From assembly GCA_030041295.1 (NCBI GenBank), contig JASHOD010000150.1, positions 1 to 64,000 of the forward strand: 64,000 nt of DNA, read 5' to 3'. A program made the translations under genes and the position numbers. Below, in pieces: positions 1-8,876 of this stretch. The notes beneath the pieces were generated by a model, which was not told the DNA's origin, searched no databases, and saw only the letters and a program-made list of their open reading frames with translations. The stretch is from Nitrososphaerales archaeon. GTDB taxonomy: Archaea; Thermoproteota; Nitrososphaeria; Nitrososphaerales; CADDZS01. Numbering within the stretch: position 1 is the stretch's first letter; each line of letters opens with the position of its first letter.

Positions 1-384
1 TCGTCTAAATTAAGAAATCTACTTCGAACTCCCGAACGATTTATAGTCGCTGTTATTCTTGATTTCGTGATCTTCTTCGACTTTTTTTCATAATGATAAT
101 GGCACTGATTGGGCTATTTATTATCCATGCGCCAAAGGATTTGGAAATGCTAGGTTAGCCAATTATCACGCGAAAATGATCAATTAAACCGAACAGAACC
201 TGTACACTATAGCTATTTCAACCCCCTCTAGATAGATTGCGCACAGGCATGTGTAAGGAAAAAGGATTCTTGGCATTGGTTCATGCAACACAGTGATTAC
301 TGAGCAAAGACTCGATTTTCCATAGATACGCGGAAAGCTTCTATGCTCACTAAGCTATGCGAATGCTATCTCTACGTTGAATTT
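1..384. other. intergenic region, no gene seen
   Basis: This stretch lies downstream of the minus-strand sua5 gene. I found no convincing reading frame, tRNA-like fold or repeat. It is AT-rich and may belong to the control region of a gene beyond the left edge. Confidence 0.5.
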
Positions 385-1431
385 TCAAAATGCAATACTG
401 GAACTAGGCTCTTTTGTCGATGCTTTCTTTATCCTGTTCATAATCGCGAGACCTATCCCTTTTTCTTCAAAAGTCTGAATCAATCCGAACTTGACATGAA
501 GCGAGTCTAGTTTTCTGAAAGAGCCGAACAGATTCCTTGCGATCTCATAGAGGTCCTTTTCACTTCCGAGAACGATGATGCGCTGGTTCGATGAGCCAAG
601 TGTTTTGGACAGTTCTTGACTGCAAATTATCTCTATCCGAGGATCTAGGCACAAATCGGGACTATTCTCTAAGAAACTACGACTCACCATGTAGAGAGGT
701 TTGCGCGGAGCGTAGTGCCTATATTTCATCCCTGGAACGATTGCAACTTTTGATTCTCTCGCGTCTCTAACTGCTCTAGGGACTCTGATCTTTCCAAAGT
801 ATTTCTTCAGCTCTTCGAGACTGTACGCGCCAGGACGAAGCAAGGTGTAGGGGTTTGACGTCGAATCAATTATTGTTGATTCCACCCCGAAGAAAGTATC
901 TCCGCCGTCCAGCACCAAATCTATCTTTCCGCCAAGGTCGCTCATTACGTGCCTAGAGTTTGTGGGGCTGGGCTTCGTAGACGTGTTTGCACTGGGTGCG
1001 GCAATAGGCACTCCAGAGCTTTCTATCAATGCAAGCGCGATTGGATGAGCGGGCATTCTTACCGCTATCTTGCCTGTGTTTCCGCAGACAAGATCAGGAA
1101 CCGTGTCCGATTTGTAAAGTAGGAACGTGACCGGCCCCGGCCACACTTTCTCTGCGATGGTTTGGATTCTATGAGGGACATTGACTGCAATCTGTTCAAG
1201 CTGTTGAATCTTGTTGATGTGAACTATGAGCGGATTATCGGCGGGACGGTTTTTCGCTCTGAAAATTTTCCTAGCGGCATTTGTGTCAAGAGCATTTGCA
1301 CCTAGTCCATAAACTGTCTCGGTTGGGAATGCAACGAGCCCGCCTTTTCGTATTATTCGCGCGGCTATCCCGATCTTCGATCTCTCGGGATGAAGCGGAT
1401 CGACCTGTAATATTCTAGTCACTAAATTCAA
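385..1431 (-). CDS. sua5: L-threonylcarbamoyladenylate synthase, Sua5 type
   Basis: Makes threonylcarbamoyl-AMP from threonine, bicarbonate and ATP, the first step of t6A37 modification of ANN-decoding tRNAs; cytoplasmic. The 348 residues show an N-terminal YrdC domain (about 15-205) with the nucleotide-binding segment KNRPADNPL and the SANTSTKPSPT loop, then the Sua5 C-terminal domain (about 235-340) reached through the PGMKYRHYAPRKPL linker typical of full-length Sua5. Length fits the family. Start is TTG; it overlaps the TGA stop of the upstream protease gene in the four bases TTGA, so the two are translationally coupled. Later in-frame Met codons would cut into the YrdC fold. Confidence 0.95.
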   Translation of the reverse strand: MNLVTRILQVDPLHPERSKIGIAARIIRKGGLVAFPTETVYGLGANALDTNAARKIFRAKNRPADNPLIVHINKIQQLEQIAVNVPHRIQTIAEKVWPGPVTFLLYKSDTVPDLVCGNTGKIAVRMPAHPIALALIESSGVPIAAPSANTSTKPSPTNSRHVMSDLGGKIDLVLDGGDTFFGVESTIIDSTSNPYTLLRPGAYSLEELKKYFGKIRVPRAVRDARESKVAIVPGMKYRHYAPRKPLYMVSRSFLENSPDLCLDPRIEIICSQELSKTLGSSNQRIIVLGSEKDLYEIARNLFGSFRKLDSLHVKFGLIQTFEEKGIGLAIMNRIKKASTKEPSSSIAF

Positions 1432-2840
1432 CTGACGACTATAGTGTACCTTGAGCCTCTCTTGTCTCCTGGCTGAAGGAGAGTAATGAAGTATGTCCCC
1501 TTGGTTAGGGCTTGGAATGTGAACTGTTTCGATGTCGTCGCCTGATCGGGCGCTAGCTGGATCGTTTGTTCAGAGATGAGAGACAATTCACTCGGATTGA
1601 ATGAAGCATACCAGCTACTGCCGCCTCCGGATGGACCGATGATTTGAAAGAGCATGCCGGTTTGTACGGAAATCGTGCGCTCGCTCCCCGGAGGGGGTTG
1701 GGGTCCTGCGTTTTTCTGGAAACTCTCTTGCATTTGTATTGTTCTCATCACATCGGTTCTCGTAATTATTCCCACTAGCTTTCCGCTCATGTCATCGGAG
1801 AGGACAAAGACTCTGCCAATCTGGTTACCACCCATTAGAGACAGTATTTGTTTTGCGGGTTCGCTTGCCCTTACAGTAACAAGCTTCTCCTTTGGGGTCA
1901 TGATATCAGACACTCTCGTCATGTCCCATAGTTCCTTCTTGACTTTGCGAAGATCGTGCATAGTGACGCACCCTAGAATTTCTTCTCCGATCATGACAGG
2001 GAAACCATTGTGCTTCTGCTGCATGAATCGATACGAAAGTTCTGTCAGGGTTATGTCCGAAGGAACGCTGTCGATCGTCCGCGTCATCATGTCCCGAGCT
2101 TTGAGGTTTTCAATGTCCCGTTGAATCAAGACCTGTCTATACTCGTTTTGGGCTCCGCTTGATATGAACCAGCCAATTAGAACAAGCCATAATCCGTCGA
2201 ACAAGAGATCTGGAATGATGAATGCAAGAATCACTCCGCCAAACATCATTACGTAGGCGAATATTCTCCCCACGTTTGCGGCAATCTTTGTTGATCTTAT
2301 GATATCTCCATTGAAACCCCAGATGATAGAGCGGAGGACCCTGCCGCCATCCATTGGGAAGGCTGGAATAAGGTTGAACGCGGCGACGATTAAATTGAAG
2401 AGCCAAGAGTATTGAAGCGACCCCGCTATAATAGCGGACGATCTAAGTGTCAAGGAAGCTTCCCAGCCAAAAAACGATGCCCCCGCGATGGCAAGAGACG
2501 TTAGCGGTCCTGCGGCCGACATCCTAAGTTCAAGTGAGGAATTGGGTGGCTCCTCCAGCATCTCCGACACGCCGCCGAGCAGGTATAGTGTTATTCTTCT
2601 TATTTTGAGACCATTTCTCTTTGCGATTATAGAGTGGGCGAGCTCGTGTACTACAATCGAAACAAGAAGCAAGAGCGACGATAAAACTCCGAGTATGAGG
2701 TAATTCCAGAAACCCAAACTTGGGTACTCTACTGGCATAATCAGAAAGCCCACCTCGTAGATTATCAGGGCCATTATGATGAACCATGAATAATCGAGAT
2801 AGAGCGGGATGCCGTAAATGGAACCTAACTTGATTGCCAT
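1428..2840 (-). CDS. Site-2 protease family (M50) metalloprotease with CBS pair and C-terminal chagasin-like domain
   Basis: An intramembrane zinc metalloprotease of the S2P/SpoIVFB class, presumably cleaving membrane-anchored regulators. The zinc motif HELAH is at residues 65-69 and the third ligand lies in the FPMDGGR segment (Asp164); about six membrane helices fill residues 10-235. Two CBS domains follow (about 246-303 and 311-368), as in many archaeal S2P proteins, and should bind an adenosyl ligand to tune activity. After a proline-rich linker, residues 387-470 form a beta-rich tail with a GSSWYASF segment and an F-x-F-x-AL-x-x-GT pattern resembling the chagasin/I42 protease-inhibitor fold. 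The M50 and CBS calls are firm; the tail assignment is by pattern only. Translationally coupled to sua5. Confidence 0.9.
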   Translation of the reverse strand: MAIKLGSIYGIPLYLDYSWFIIMALIIYEVGFLIMPVEYPSLGFWNYLILGVLSSLLLLVSIVVHELAHSIIAKRNGLKIRRITLYLLGGVSEMLEEPPNSSLELRMSAAGPLTSLAIAGASFFGWEASLTLRSSAIIAGSLQYSWLFNLIVAAFNLIPAFPMDGGRVLRSIIWGFNGDIIRSTKIAANVGRIFAYVMMFGGVILAFIIPDLLFDGLWLVLIGWFISSGAQNEYRQVLIQRDIENLKARDMMTRTIDSVPSDITLTELSYRFMQQKHNGFPVMIGEEILGCVTMHDLRKVKKELWDMTRVSDIMTPKEKLVTVRASEPAKQILSLMGGNQIGRVFVLSDDMSGKLVGIITRTDVMRTIQMQESFQKNAGPQPPPGSERTISVQTGMLFQIIGPSGGGSSWYASFNPSELSLISEQTIQLAPDQATTSKQFTFQALTKGTYFITLLQPGDKRGSRYTIVVS

Positions 2841-2980
2841 AACTCTTCCTTCTAGTTCTCGCCCTTAATCTCGGTCTGCTCGGCGTTATCCGTACAGCAC
2901 GACAAGTGTATTATGATTTCTGCCCTGCACTAAGGAACTTTATGCGGTTTTAGTAATTCTGAAGTGAGAAACCGCTTTAG

Positions 2981-5900
2981 TTAGTGAAGAATGGCATGTT
3001 TGAGTTCAGTCTTCTGGATTACATAGTCGAGAATGCTACCGCTTAGGTAATACTCAACCTCAATGGCCGAGTCGAGCCTAACCGTCAGCGAAGTTTCGGC
3101 CTTTTCTCCATTTGCTCTAGTTATTACTAGCTTTACATGGCCGTTAGGTTTCAACCCGTCGTTTAATCCGAGAATGTCGAAAGATTCCGAACCATCGAGG
3201 TTGAGAGTTTTCGTGTCTACCCCCTCGGGGAATTGTAAGGGCAAAACTCCCATCTCCACTAGATTCGATCTATGAATCCGCTCGAAGCTCTTGGTAATCA
3301 CTGCCTTAATTCCGAGCAACTTTTGTCCCTTCGCTGCCCAATCTCTCGAACTCCCCGTCCCGAACCCCTTGCCCGCCATGACGACTAGTGGAACTTTCTC
3401 CTGAATGTACTTTTGTGAAGATTCGAAAATCGAAAGGACCTCGCCGTCGGGATAGTGCTTCGTGAAGGAGCCTTCCACGCCCGGGACCATTTCGTTCTTG
3501 ATTCTCGGGTTTGCAAAGGTACCGCGTATCATTACATGGTGATTCCCTCTTCTAGAACCATACGTGTTGAAATTATCAACGCTCACTCCTTTCGAAATGA
3601 GGTATTTTGCGGCAGCCGACTTTGGACTGATTGCACCGGCCGGGGAAATGTGATCGGTCGTAACGTAATCCCCCAAGATTAGAAGAGGTCTTGCTCCCGT
3701 AATGTCGCTCACAGTCTTCGAGGCTGTAGGCGAATGTCGCGTAGTATAATCGTCAAAATATGGCGGTCTTTGAATATACGTGCTGTTCTGATCCCACTCG
3801 TACGAAATTCCAGTCGGAGCATTAAGTTTGTTCCACTCCGAATTTTGGGTATAAACCTGCGCGTATCTGCTTCGAAACATCTGAGTACTGATCTGTGTTG
3901 CGTAGTCATGAACTTCGCGGTTTGACGGCCAGATGTCCTTGAGGTAGACCGGGTTACCGTCTTTGTCATTTCCAAGAGGATCCCTAGTCAGATCGGTCAA
4001 CACCGTTCCAGCGAGTGCATAAGCCACAACGAGCGGAGGAGACATCAGAAAGTTTGCTCGCACATCTTGATGAATTCTCGCTTCGAAATTCCTGTTTCCA
4101 GATAACACCGCCGCAACCGTCAGGTTCTTTTCTTTTATGGCGTTTCCGACCGCGTCTGGAAGTGGTCCTGAATTTCCGATGCAATTATGAACACCAACTG
4201 TTCCTGCAACAAAGGAATGCAAATTCTCTACGGACAGATCATAGACAAGTCTCTGACCAGCTGGTTTTCGATCAACAATTTGGAGCGAGAAAGTAGGTAA
4301 TGATGTTACTTCCTTTTCTACACAGTAGTGTCTGACATGATCTCTTTCTGCGTGCTTTCGAAGTGGAGGGAAATAGTCACGCACTCCGAGCTGCTTGAAA
4401 AACTGAATCGGTGAAGGAAAATCGCAACTCTTTCGGTGTAGTGGCTGGAACTTTCGAGCTACGTTTTTAGGAAGACGCGAGAAGCGATCATACCCTTCGA
4501 GGAGGGCGTAGTGTGGGAAAACTATTGATGGCAAGTCCGTATCGGTCAGGTTAAGCATTTCTGTAGCAACGATCTGTCGAGCTTTCGAAAACAACAAATT
4601 TGGCTGATCGTAATGCAACTTCGCCAATCTGTCTGCCATCCATAATCTTTGCAAATGTATGTTCCTTACAATTCTCCAATACACTGCCGCGGCAGTAGCC
4701 CTCATTTGCTTGTCCACACAATATCGATAACCTACATTTTCGATGAATGAAAGCCCGTCTGGAAGTGCTAGACGTACTTCAATGCGATCGATGCCATCAC
4801 GCGCGGCCGCATATGTCGACTTGCCTCTACGAGTGGGATAATGATAGATTTGCGCTCCTCCTGTAACGACGCCGCATTTTGCAAGTAAACTAACCAGACT
4901 ACTCATATTCTGCTTGGTCAGATTCAAGAATTCAGGAATGGTGCTTTGAGAGTATGCAGGTGATTTTAAAGTGGAATAATTCTCGTCCTTCCCGTACAGA
5001 TGCAAAATAGGCGAATGTCCATCTGCGCCGAACAGACCGCCAAGAAATTCTCTCACAATAGAAACTGGACAAGTCTTTTCCAACACAAAAGTAGGCAAAG
5101 TTAGTGTTTGTCCAATGCATCTACCCACCTGCACTCCAGACATAGATGCAATTGACTTTGTAAGCGACTTCGGGAGAACGACTGACCACCTTCGTACGTC
5201 GTATCTACTCGCCTTCGGTCGAAGACCCGTAAGCAGCTCTATATCGTCGAGCATCACTTCTCGATCAATCGCTTCACTTACAATGATCCGTCCCTGCCCG
5301 TAAACGCTAATCGAACTATCCCCTAATAGATAGCCTAGCAAACGAGCGAACGCAAGCAGGCGATCTCGGTTTGCCTCCGTATCCATGCTGAGCTTCATTT
5401 CACCAGCAGTCAGAACGTAACCCTTCTCGTCGTCGCTTGGTTGGTCATTGGGACTCTCAAGACCGACAATTACACGATCCTTTCCTATAGCAAGTTCGTC
5501 TGCTCTTACCCAGCGGCCATCTGAGCAGAGTATCTTGTGATCTGGCGTACAAACAAGAGTCCTACCATCTTGTAAAATGAGCTTTACACAGTCACGCAAG
5601 CCCTGTTTCATTAGCTCGGTCTGACGTGTTGATTGTAATTTCCCATTTGAATCAGGCCCGAATAGTTTTAGTCCGCCAGTTTCGGGCAAAAGCTCAATAG
5701 ATCTGGTTGTTCCATTAGAAAGTAGTACCGGGGTTCCCTGAGCAATGCAGGTTGTGCAGCCGTATCCGACGACGCTGAATCCAAGAGCTTCTAAATAGGG
5801 CAGTAGACCCGTTGCGCGAAGATATTCTGTGACCACCGTTGATCCCGGCGCGAGGCTCGTCTTTACCGTCGGTCTTACCTGTAACCCCCTCTCAACAGCT

Positions 5901-7276
5901 CTTTTGGCAAGAAGACCAGCTGCAATCATAACCTGAGGATTGCTCGTGTTTGTACAGCTTGTAATTGCTGCAATTACAACGTCGCCATCCGTCAAAGTCT
6001 GCTCCTTTTCATCCAAGCTGAGATAGGCAACCGAGCGCCCACTCTTCGTTTTCATGTCGGGAGAGGTGGCAAGGAAGTGACTTGCAACGTCGCCTAGTCC
6101 AACTCTGTCGTGCGGTAAGTCGGGTCCCGCAACGCTGGCTTCTATCTTTGAGAGATCGATCTCGATTACAAGTGAGTAATCAATGTCCCCAGGCTTCGAA
6201 ATCCCAAACATTCCCTGAGCTTCCAAGTACTTTTTTACGAGTTCAACATGCTGATCCGACCTGCCGGTAATCTTGAGGTAGCGTAGCGTCTCTTCGTCCA
6301 CGGGAAACAGAGAAGCCGTTGCCCCAAATTCGGGTGTCATGTTCGAAATCGTTGCGCGTTCAGAAACCCCCAAGTTACGAACTCCTTCTCCGAAGAACTC
6401 CACGAATTTGTCTACGACACCAACTTCTCTTAGCTTCTGTGCAACGGTAAGTACTGCGTCCGTAGCCGTAATTCCTTCGGATAGCGCTCCTTTCAGGTGA
6501 ATGCCAATCACTTCTGGCGTGAGGAAGGTAACGGGCTGACCAAGCAGGGCTGCCTCGGCTTCGATTCCTCCGACACCCCAGCCTAGAACTCCCAATCCAT
6601 TTACCATCGGTGTGTGGGAATCCGTCCCGACTAGGCTATCTGGATACGCGAGAAGAGCTCCGTCGTCGTTGTTCGATTTCTCCATGACAACGGAGGCAAG
6701 GAATTCCAAATTGACCTGGTGAACGATTCCAGTGTCGGGGGGCACAAGCTTTAGCTTGTTAAATGCCTGCTGCGCCCATTTCAAGAAGATATACCGCTCC
6801 TTGTTTCTGTCTATTTCCATCTTTTCATTAATCGCGAACGCGTCCGCAGTTCGGAAAGCATCGACTTGCACTGAATGATCTATCACTAGATCGACGGGCA
6901 CTTCTGGCTCGATTAACTTTGGATCGAGTTTGAGACTGGAAATCGCATCTCGCATCGCAGCTAGGTCAACAAGTGCGGGGACACCAGTGAGGTCCTGCAT
7001 CAGGACGCGGCTGACCTTGAAAGGTATCTCCCTGTCGGTGGGATTCTTCGAATTCCACTCTGCGAGTGCTCTAATATCCTCGTCGTCAATTGTGACTCCG
7101 TCCTTGTTTCGGAGTAGGGATTCGAGCAAGATTCGAATCGAAAGAGGAAGGCGCGATACCTTTACGCCAGATCCGAGTTTCTTTTCAAGTGCCAATATCG
7201 AATAATATTGCACTCTCTTACCAGAAGTTAGTTCGAATTCATCAACAAGATCTTCACCTAGAAGTACACTGGTCAT
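2981..7276 (-). CDS. acnA: Aconitate hydratase A, intein-containing precursor
   Basis: Interconverts citrate and isocitrate in the TCA cycle with a [4Fe-4S] cluster. The precursor has 1431 residues; removing a 522-residue intein leaves 909, normal for AcnA/IRP1-type aconitases. Cluster ligands are Cys441 (SCTNTSNP), Cys507 (GYGC) and the Cys right after the intein (precursor 1032, CIGNSGPLP). N-terminal domains 1-3 and the C-terminal swivel domain are complete, with the GSSRDWAAKG loop and the GSRRGNHH segment. Start ATG at 7276. The intein splits the enzyme between its second and third cluster ligands, so no active enzyme forms without splicing. Citrate synthase lies about 1.6 kb away, divergently. 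Confidence 0.97.
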   Translation of the reverse strand: MTSVLLGEDLVDEFELTSGKRVQYYSILALEKKLGSGVKVSRLPLSIRILLESLLRNKDGVTIDDEDIRALAEWNSKNPTDREIPFKVSRVLMQDLTGVPALVDLAAMRDAISSLKLDPKLIEPEVPVDLVIDHSVQVDAFRTADAFAINEKMEIDRNKERYIFLKWAQQAFNKLKLVPPDTGIVHQVNLEFLASVVMEKSNNDDGALLAYPDSLVGTDSHTPMVNGLGVLGWGVGGIEAEAALLGQPVTFLTPEVIGIHLKGALSEGITATDAVLTVAQKLREVGVVDKFVEFFGEGVRNLGVSERATISNMTPEFGATASLFPVDEETLRYLKITGRSDQHVELVKKYLEAQGMFGISKPGDIDYSLVIEIDLSKIEASVAGPDLPHDRVGLGDVASHFLATSPDMKTKSGRSVAYLSLDEKEQTLTDGDVVIAAITSCTNTSNPQVMIAAGLLAKRAVERGLQVRPTVKTSLAPGSTVVTEYLRATGLLPYLEALGFSVVGYGCTTCIAQGTPVLLSNGTTRSIELLPETGGLKLFGPDSNGKLQSTRQTELMKQGLRDCVKLILQDGRTLVCTPDHKILCSDGRWVRADELAIGKDRVIVGLESPNDQPSDDEKGYVLTAGEMKLSMDTEANRDRLLAFARLLGYLLGDSSISVYGQGRIIVSEAIDREVMLDDIELLTGLRPKASRYDVRRWSVVLPKSLTKSIASMSGVQVGRCIGQTLTLPTFVLEKTCPVSIVREFLGGLFGADGHSPILHLYGKDENYSTLKSPAYSQSTIPEFLNLTKQNMSSLVSLLAKCGVVTGGAQIYHYPTRRGKSTYAAARDGIDRIEVRLALPDGLSFIENVGYRYCVDKQMRATAAAVYWRIVRNIHLQRLWMADRLAKLHYDQPNLLFSKARQIVATEMLNLTDTDLPSIVFPHYALLEGYDRFSRLPKNVARKFQPLHRKSCDFPSPIQFFKQLGVRDYFPPLRKHAERDHVRHYCVEKEVTSLPTFSLQIVDRKPAGQRLVYDLSVENLHSFVAGTVGVHNCIGNSGPLPDAVGNAIKEKNLTVAAVLSGNRNFEARIHQDVRANFLMSPPLVVAYALAGTVLTDLTRDPLGNDKDGNPVYLKDIWPSNREVHDYATQISTQMFRSRYAQVYTQNSEWNKLNAPTGISYEWDQNSTYIQRPPYFDDYTTRHSPTASKTVSDITGARPLLILGDYVTTDHISPAGAISPKSAAAKYLISKGVSVDNFNTYGSRRGNHHVMIRGTFANPRIKNEMVPGVEGSFTKHYPDGEVLSIFESSQKYIQEKVPLVVMAGKGFGTGSSRDWAAKGQKLLGIKAVITKSFERIHRSNLVEMGVLPLQFPEGVDTKTLNLDGSESFDILGLNDGLKPNGHVKLVITRANGEKAETSLTVRLDSAIEVEYYLSGSILDYVIQKTELKHAILH
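4184..5749 (-). mobile_element. Intein with LAGLIDADG (DOD) homing endonuclease in aconitase
   Basis: An in-frame 522-residue insertion, precursor residues 510-1031. Splicing block A starts with Cys1 (CIAQGTPVLL), block B holds the TPDH motif (Thr68, His71 of the intein), and the C-terminal block ends VGVHN followed by the +1 nucleophile Cys. Two dodecapeptides, LLGYLLGDSSI (about 136-146) and FLGGLFGADG (235-244), both keep their acidic residue, so the endonuclease may be active. All splicing residues are present. It interrupts the sequence GYGCTT/CIGNSG, at the most conserved point of the cluster-binding loop. Confidence 0.97.
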
Positions 7277-7458
7277 ACAAGGGTTTCCTCTTTTCTAATG
7301 CTCGACGAAATGCGAAGTTGAAATTTGCGAAATCCAATTTTGGGACTTTCTCTATTTCAACGTACCCAACACAAGCTGCGGAATGCTCCAAAGGACAAGG
7401 CAACTAGCCGACCGTTCATTCGAGGCACTCAGTTTTGAGGTTGCCTGCTGTCGCTCTT

Positions 7459-8658
7459 TCAATTTTCTTTGAAAAGGATGAGCAATGGGACCACCGGGAC
7501 AAAGCTTGCAACCCCGATCGTAATCCACCCTGTGAAATAACCGAAATCCAACACTAGAAAAGAAAACACAATCGGCGAGATGATTGTTCCCATGAGAGAA
7601 AAGGTGTCTACCCACGCCACGCTTAAGCTCTCGTATCCGATCTGGGACGCGCCTTTTGCAAGCGCAAAGCCGAGAGTGAAAAATACGCCGGTTCCAAATC
7701 CGATAGCAAGACTTGCAAGTATCACGACATTAAAATTGTGAATTGCGACTATTCCCACTCCCGCGCACATTCCAATGGCGCCAAAGAAGAAGTACAACCT
7801 GCTCCTCCGGATTTTATCGTGGCTCCTTCCGATTAGAGGACTGACAATGATGGGAACGACCGAACTAAGCGCAGCTACAAACCCAGCAATTGCCGGCGCC
7901 GTCCCGAAATGGCCCTCGAGAAAATAAACGATGAAATTTGAAAACACGCCGTAGGCCTCTCCTGCACCGAAGAGTACGAGACCTATCAGAAATAGCCTCC
8001 TGCTCGTTAGGATCTTCTTGATTTCGGCTAAGCTATTTTGAAACGACGGCGACGACTTCTTGCTTTTGATTTTATCTCCCCCAATCAAAACGATTATCCC
8101 CATGAGGGGTATGATTTCGATTGCGCCCGCAACGAGGACGCTCGGTCTCCACCCCTCCACCTGCGCTAGCACCGGCCACACTAGAAGGCCAACCGCGGCT
8201 CCGAGAGAAGTCCAACCGACCGTCCAGCCTGAGCCCAGTCCTTCCGAACCCTCTTTGAGCTGTCTAACTATGAGGACGAGAAGCGTTGGAAAGGCGAATG
8301 CCGCTCCTATTCCAGCCACGAATCTGAACAAAATCAGAATTGAGAAGCAAGGAGAAAAAGAGCTCGCGATTACTCCGAACATATTTAGAGCAAAACCGAG
8401 CGCTGCTAGTCTCTTCGGGCCGGACTTGATCGCTAGTATACCGCCCGGAATTTCAAACAAACCATAGGAGAAGAAGAAGGTGGCCGTGAGTATGCCCAGC
8501 CCGTAGACACCTTGATTGAAAGTTTTTGAGATCGGGAGGTAAATCGACGAGACGTTAGTCTGGTTGACTGCGATCATTGCCTCGGCGAAAACCAGCAAGG
8601 CGAGCGGGAAAACTCGCGCAAGGTTTGCTTTCGTTGCAGTCCCTTCTGTGTCCTCCAT
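7459..8658 (-). CDS. MFS transporter, sugar-phosphate/anion type
   Basis: A major facilitator with about 12 membrane helices. Residues near the N terminus (VFAEAMIAVNQTNVSSIYLP) and the following helix with FFFSYGLFEIPGG match the first helices and inter-helix loop of the family. Substrate cannot be read from sequence. The open frame extends upstream to an ATG at 8751, but the added residues are Ser- and Arg-rich and hydrophilic; the internal ATG at 8658 puts the first helix about 15 residues in and was preferred. Divergent from the citrate synthase gene, with which it shares the intergenic control region. Confidence 0.85.
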   Translation of the reverse strand: MEDTEGTATKANLARVFPLALLVFAEAMIAVNQTNVSSIYLPISKTFNQGVYGLGILTATFFFSYGLFEIPGGILAIKSGPKRLAALGFALNMFGVIASSFSPCFSILILFRFVAGIGAAFAFPTLLVLIVRQLKEGSEGLGSGWTVGWTSLGAAVGLLVWPVLAQVEGWRPSVLVAGAIEIIPLMGIIVLIGGDKIKSKKSSPSFQNSLAEIKKILTSRRLFLIGLVLFGAGEAYGVFSNFIVYFLEGHFGTAPAIAGFVAALSSVVPIIVSPLIGRSHDKIRRSRLYFFFGAIGMCAGVGIVAIHNFNVVILASLAIGFGTGVFFTLGFALAKGASQIGYESLSVAWVDTFSLMGTIISPIVFSFLVLDFGYFTGWITIGVASFVPVVPLLILFKEN

Positions 8659-8876
8659 GCGTCTAAAACTCTCTTGTTTTGGAATTGATATACTAATTGA
8701 GAGGGTTTGGCTTGAAGACGCTCGAAGGTCTCTTCCGGTCATCCTAATCAAAATTCAATCTGAGATTATGTTAGCACATGACGACGAAACCCCTTTTATG
8801 CAGAACTCAGATCATTTAGGAATGTAAGAAGCTACTCCGCTCCTTTTTGCATGTAACAGGAAGATGAAATAAGTTC

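Noticed and set aside
8060-8467. 135-codon frame on the + strand
   Set aside because: It lies entirely antisense to the MFS transporter and its composition mirrors the membrane-protein codons on the other strand.
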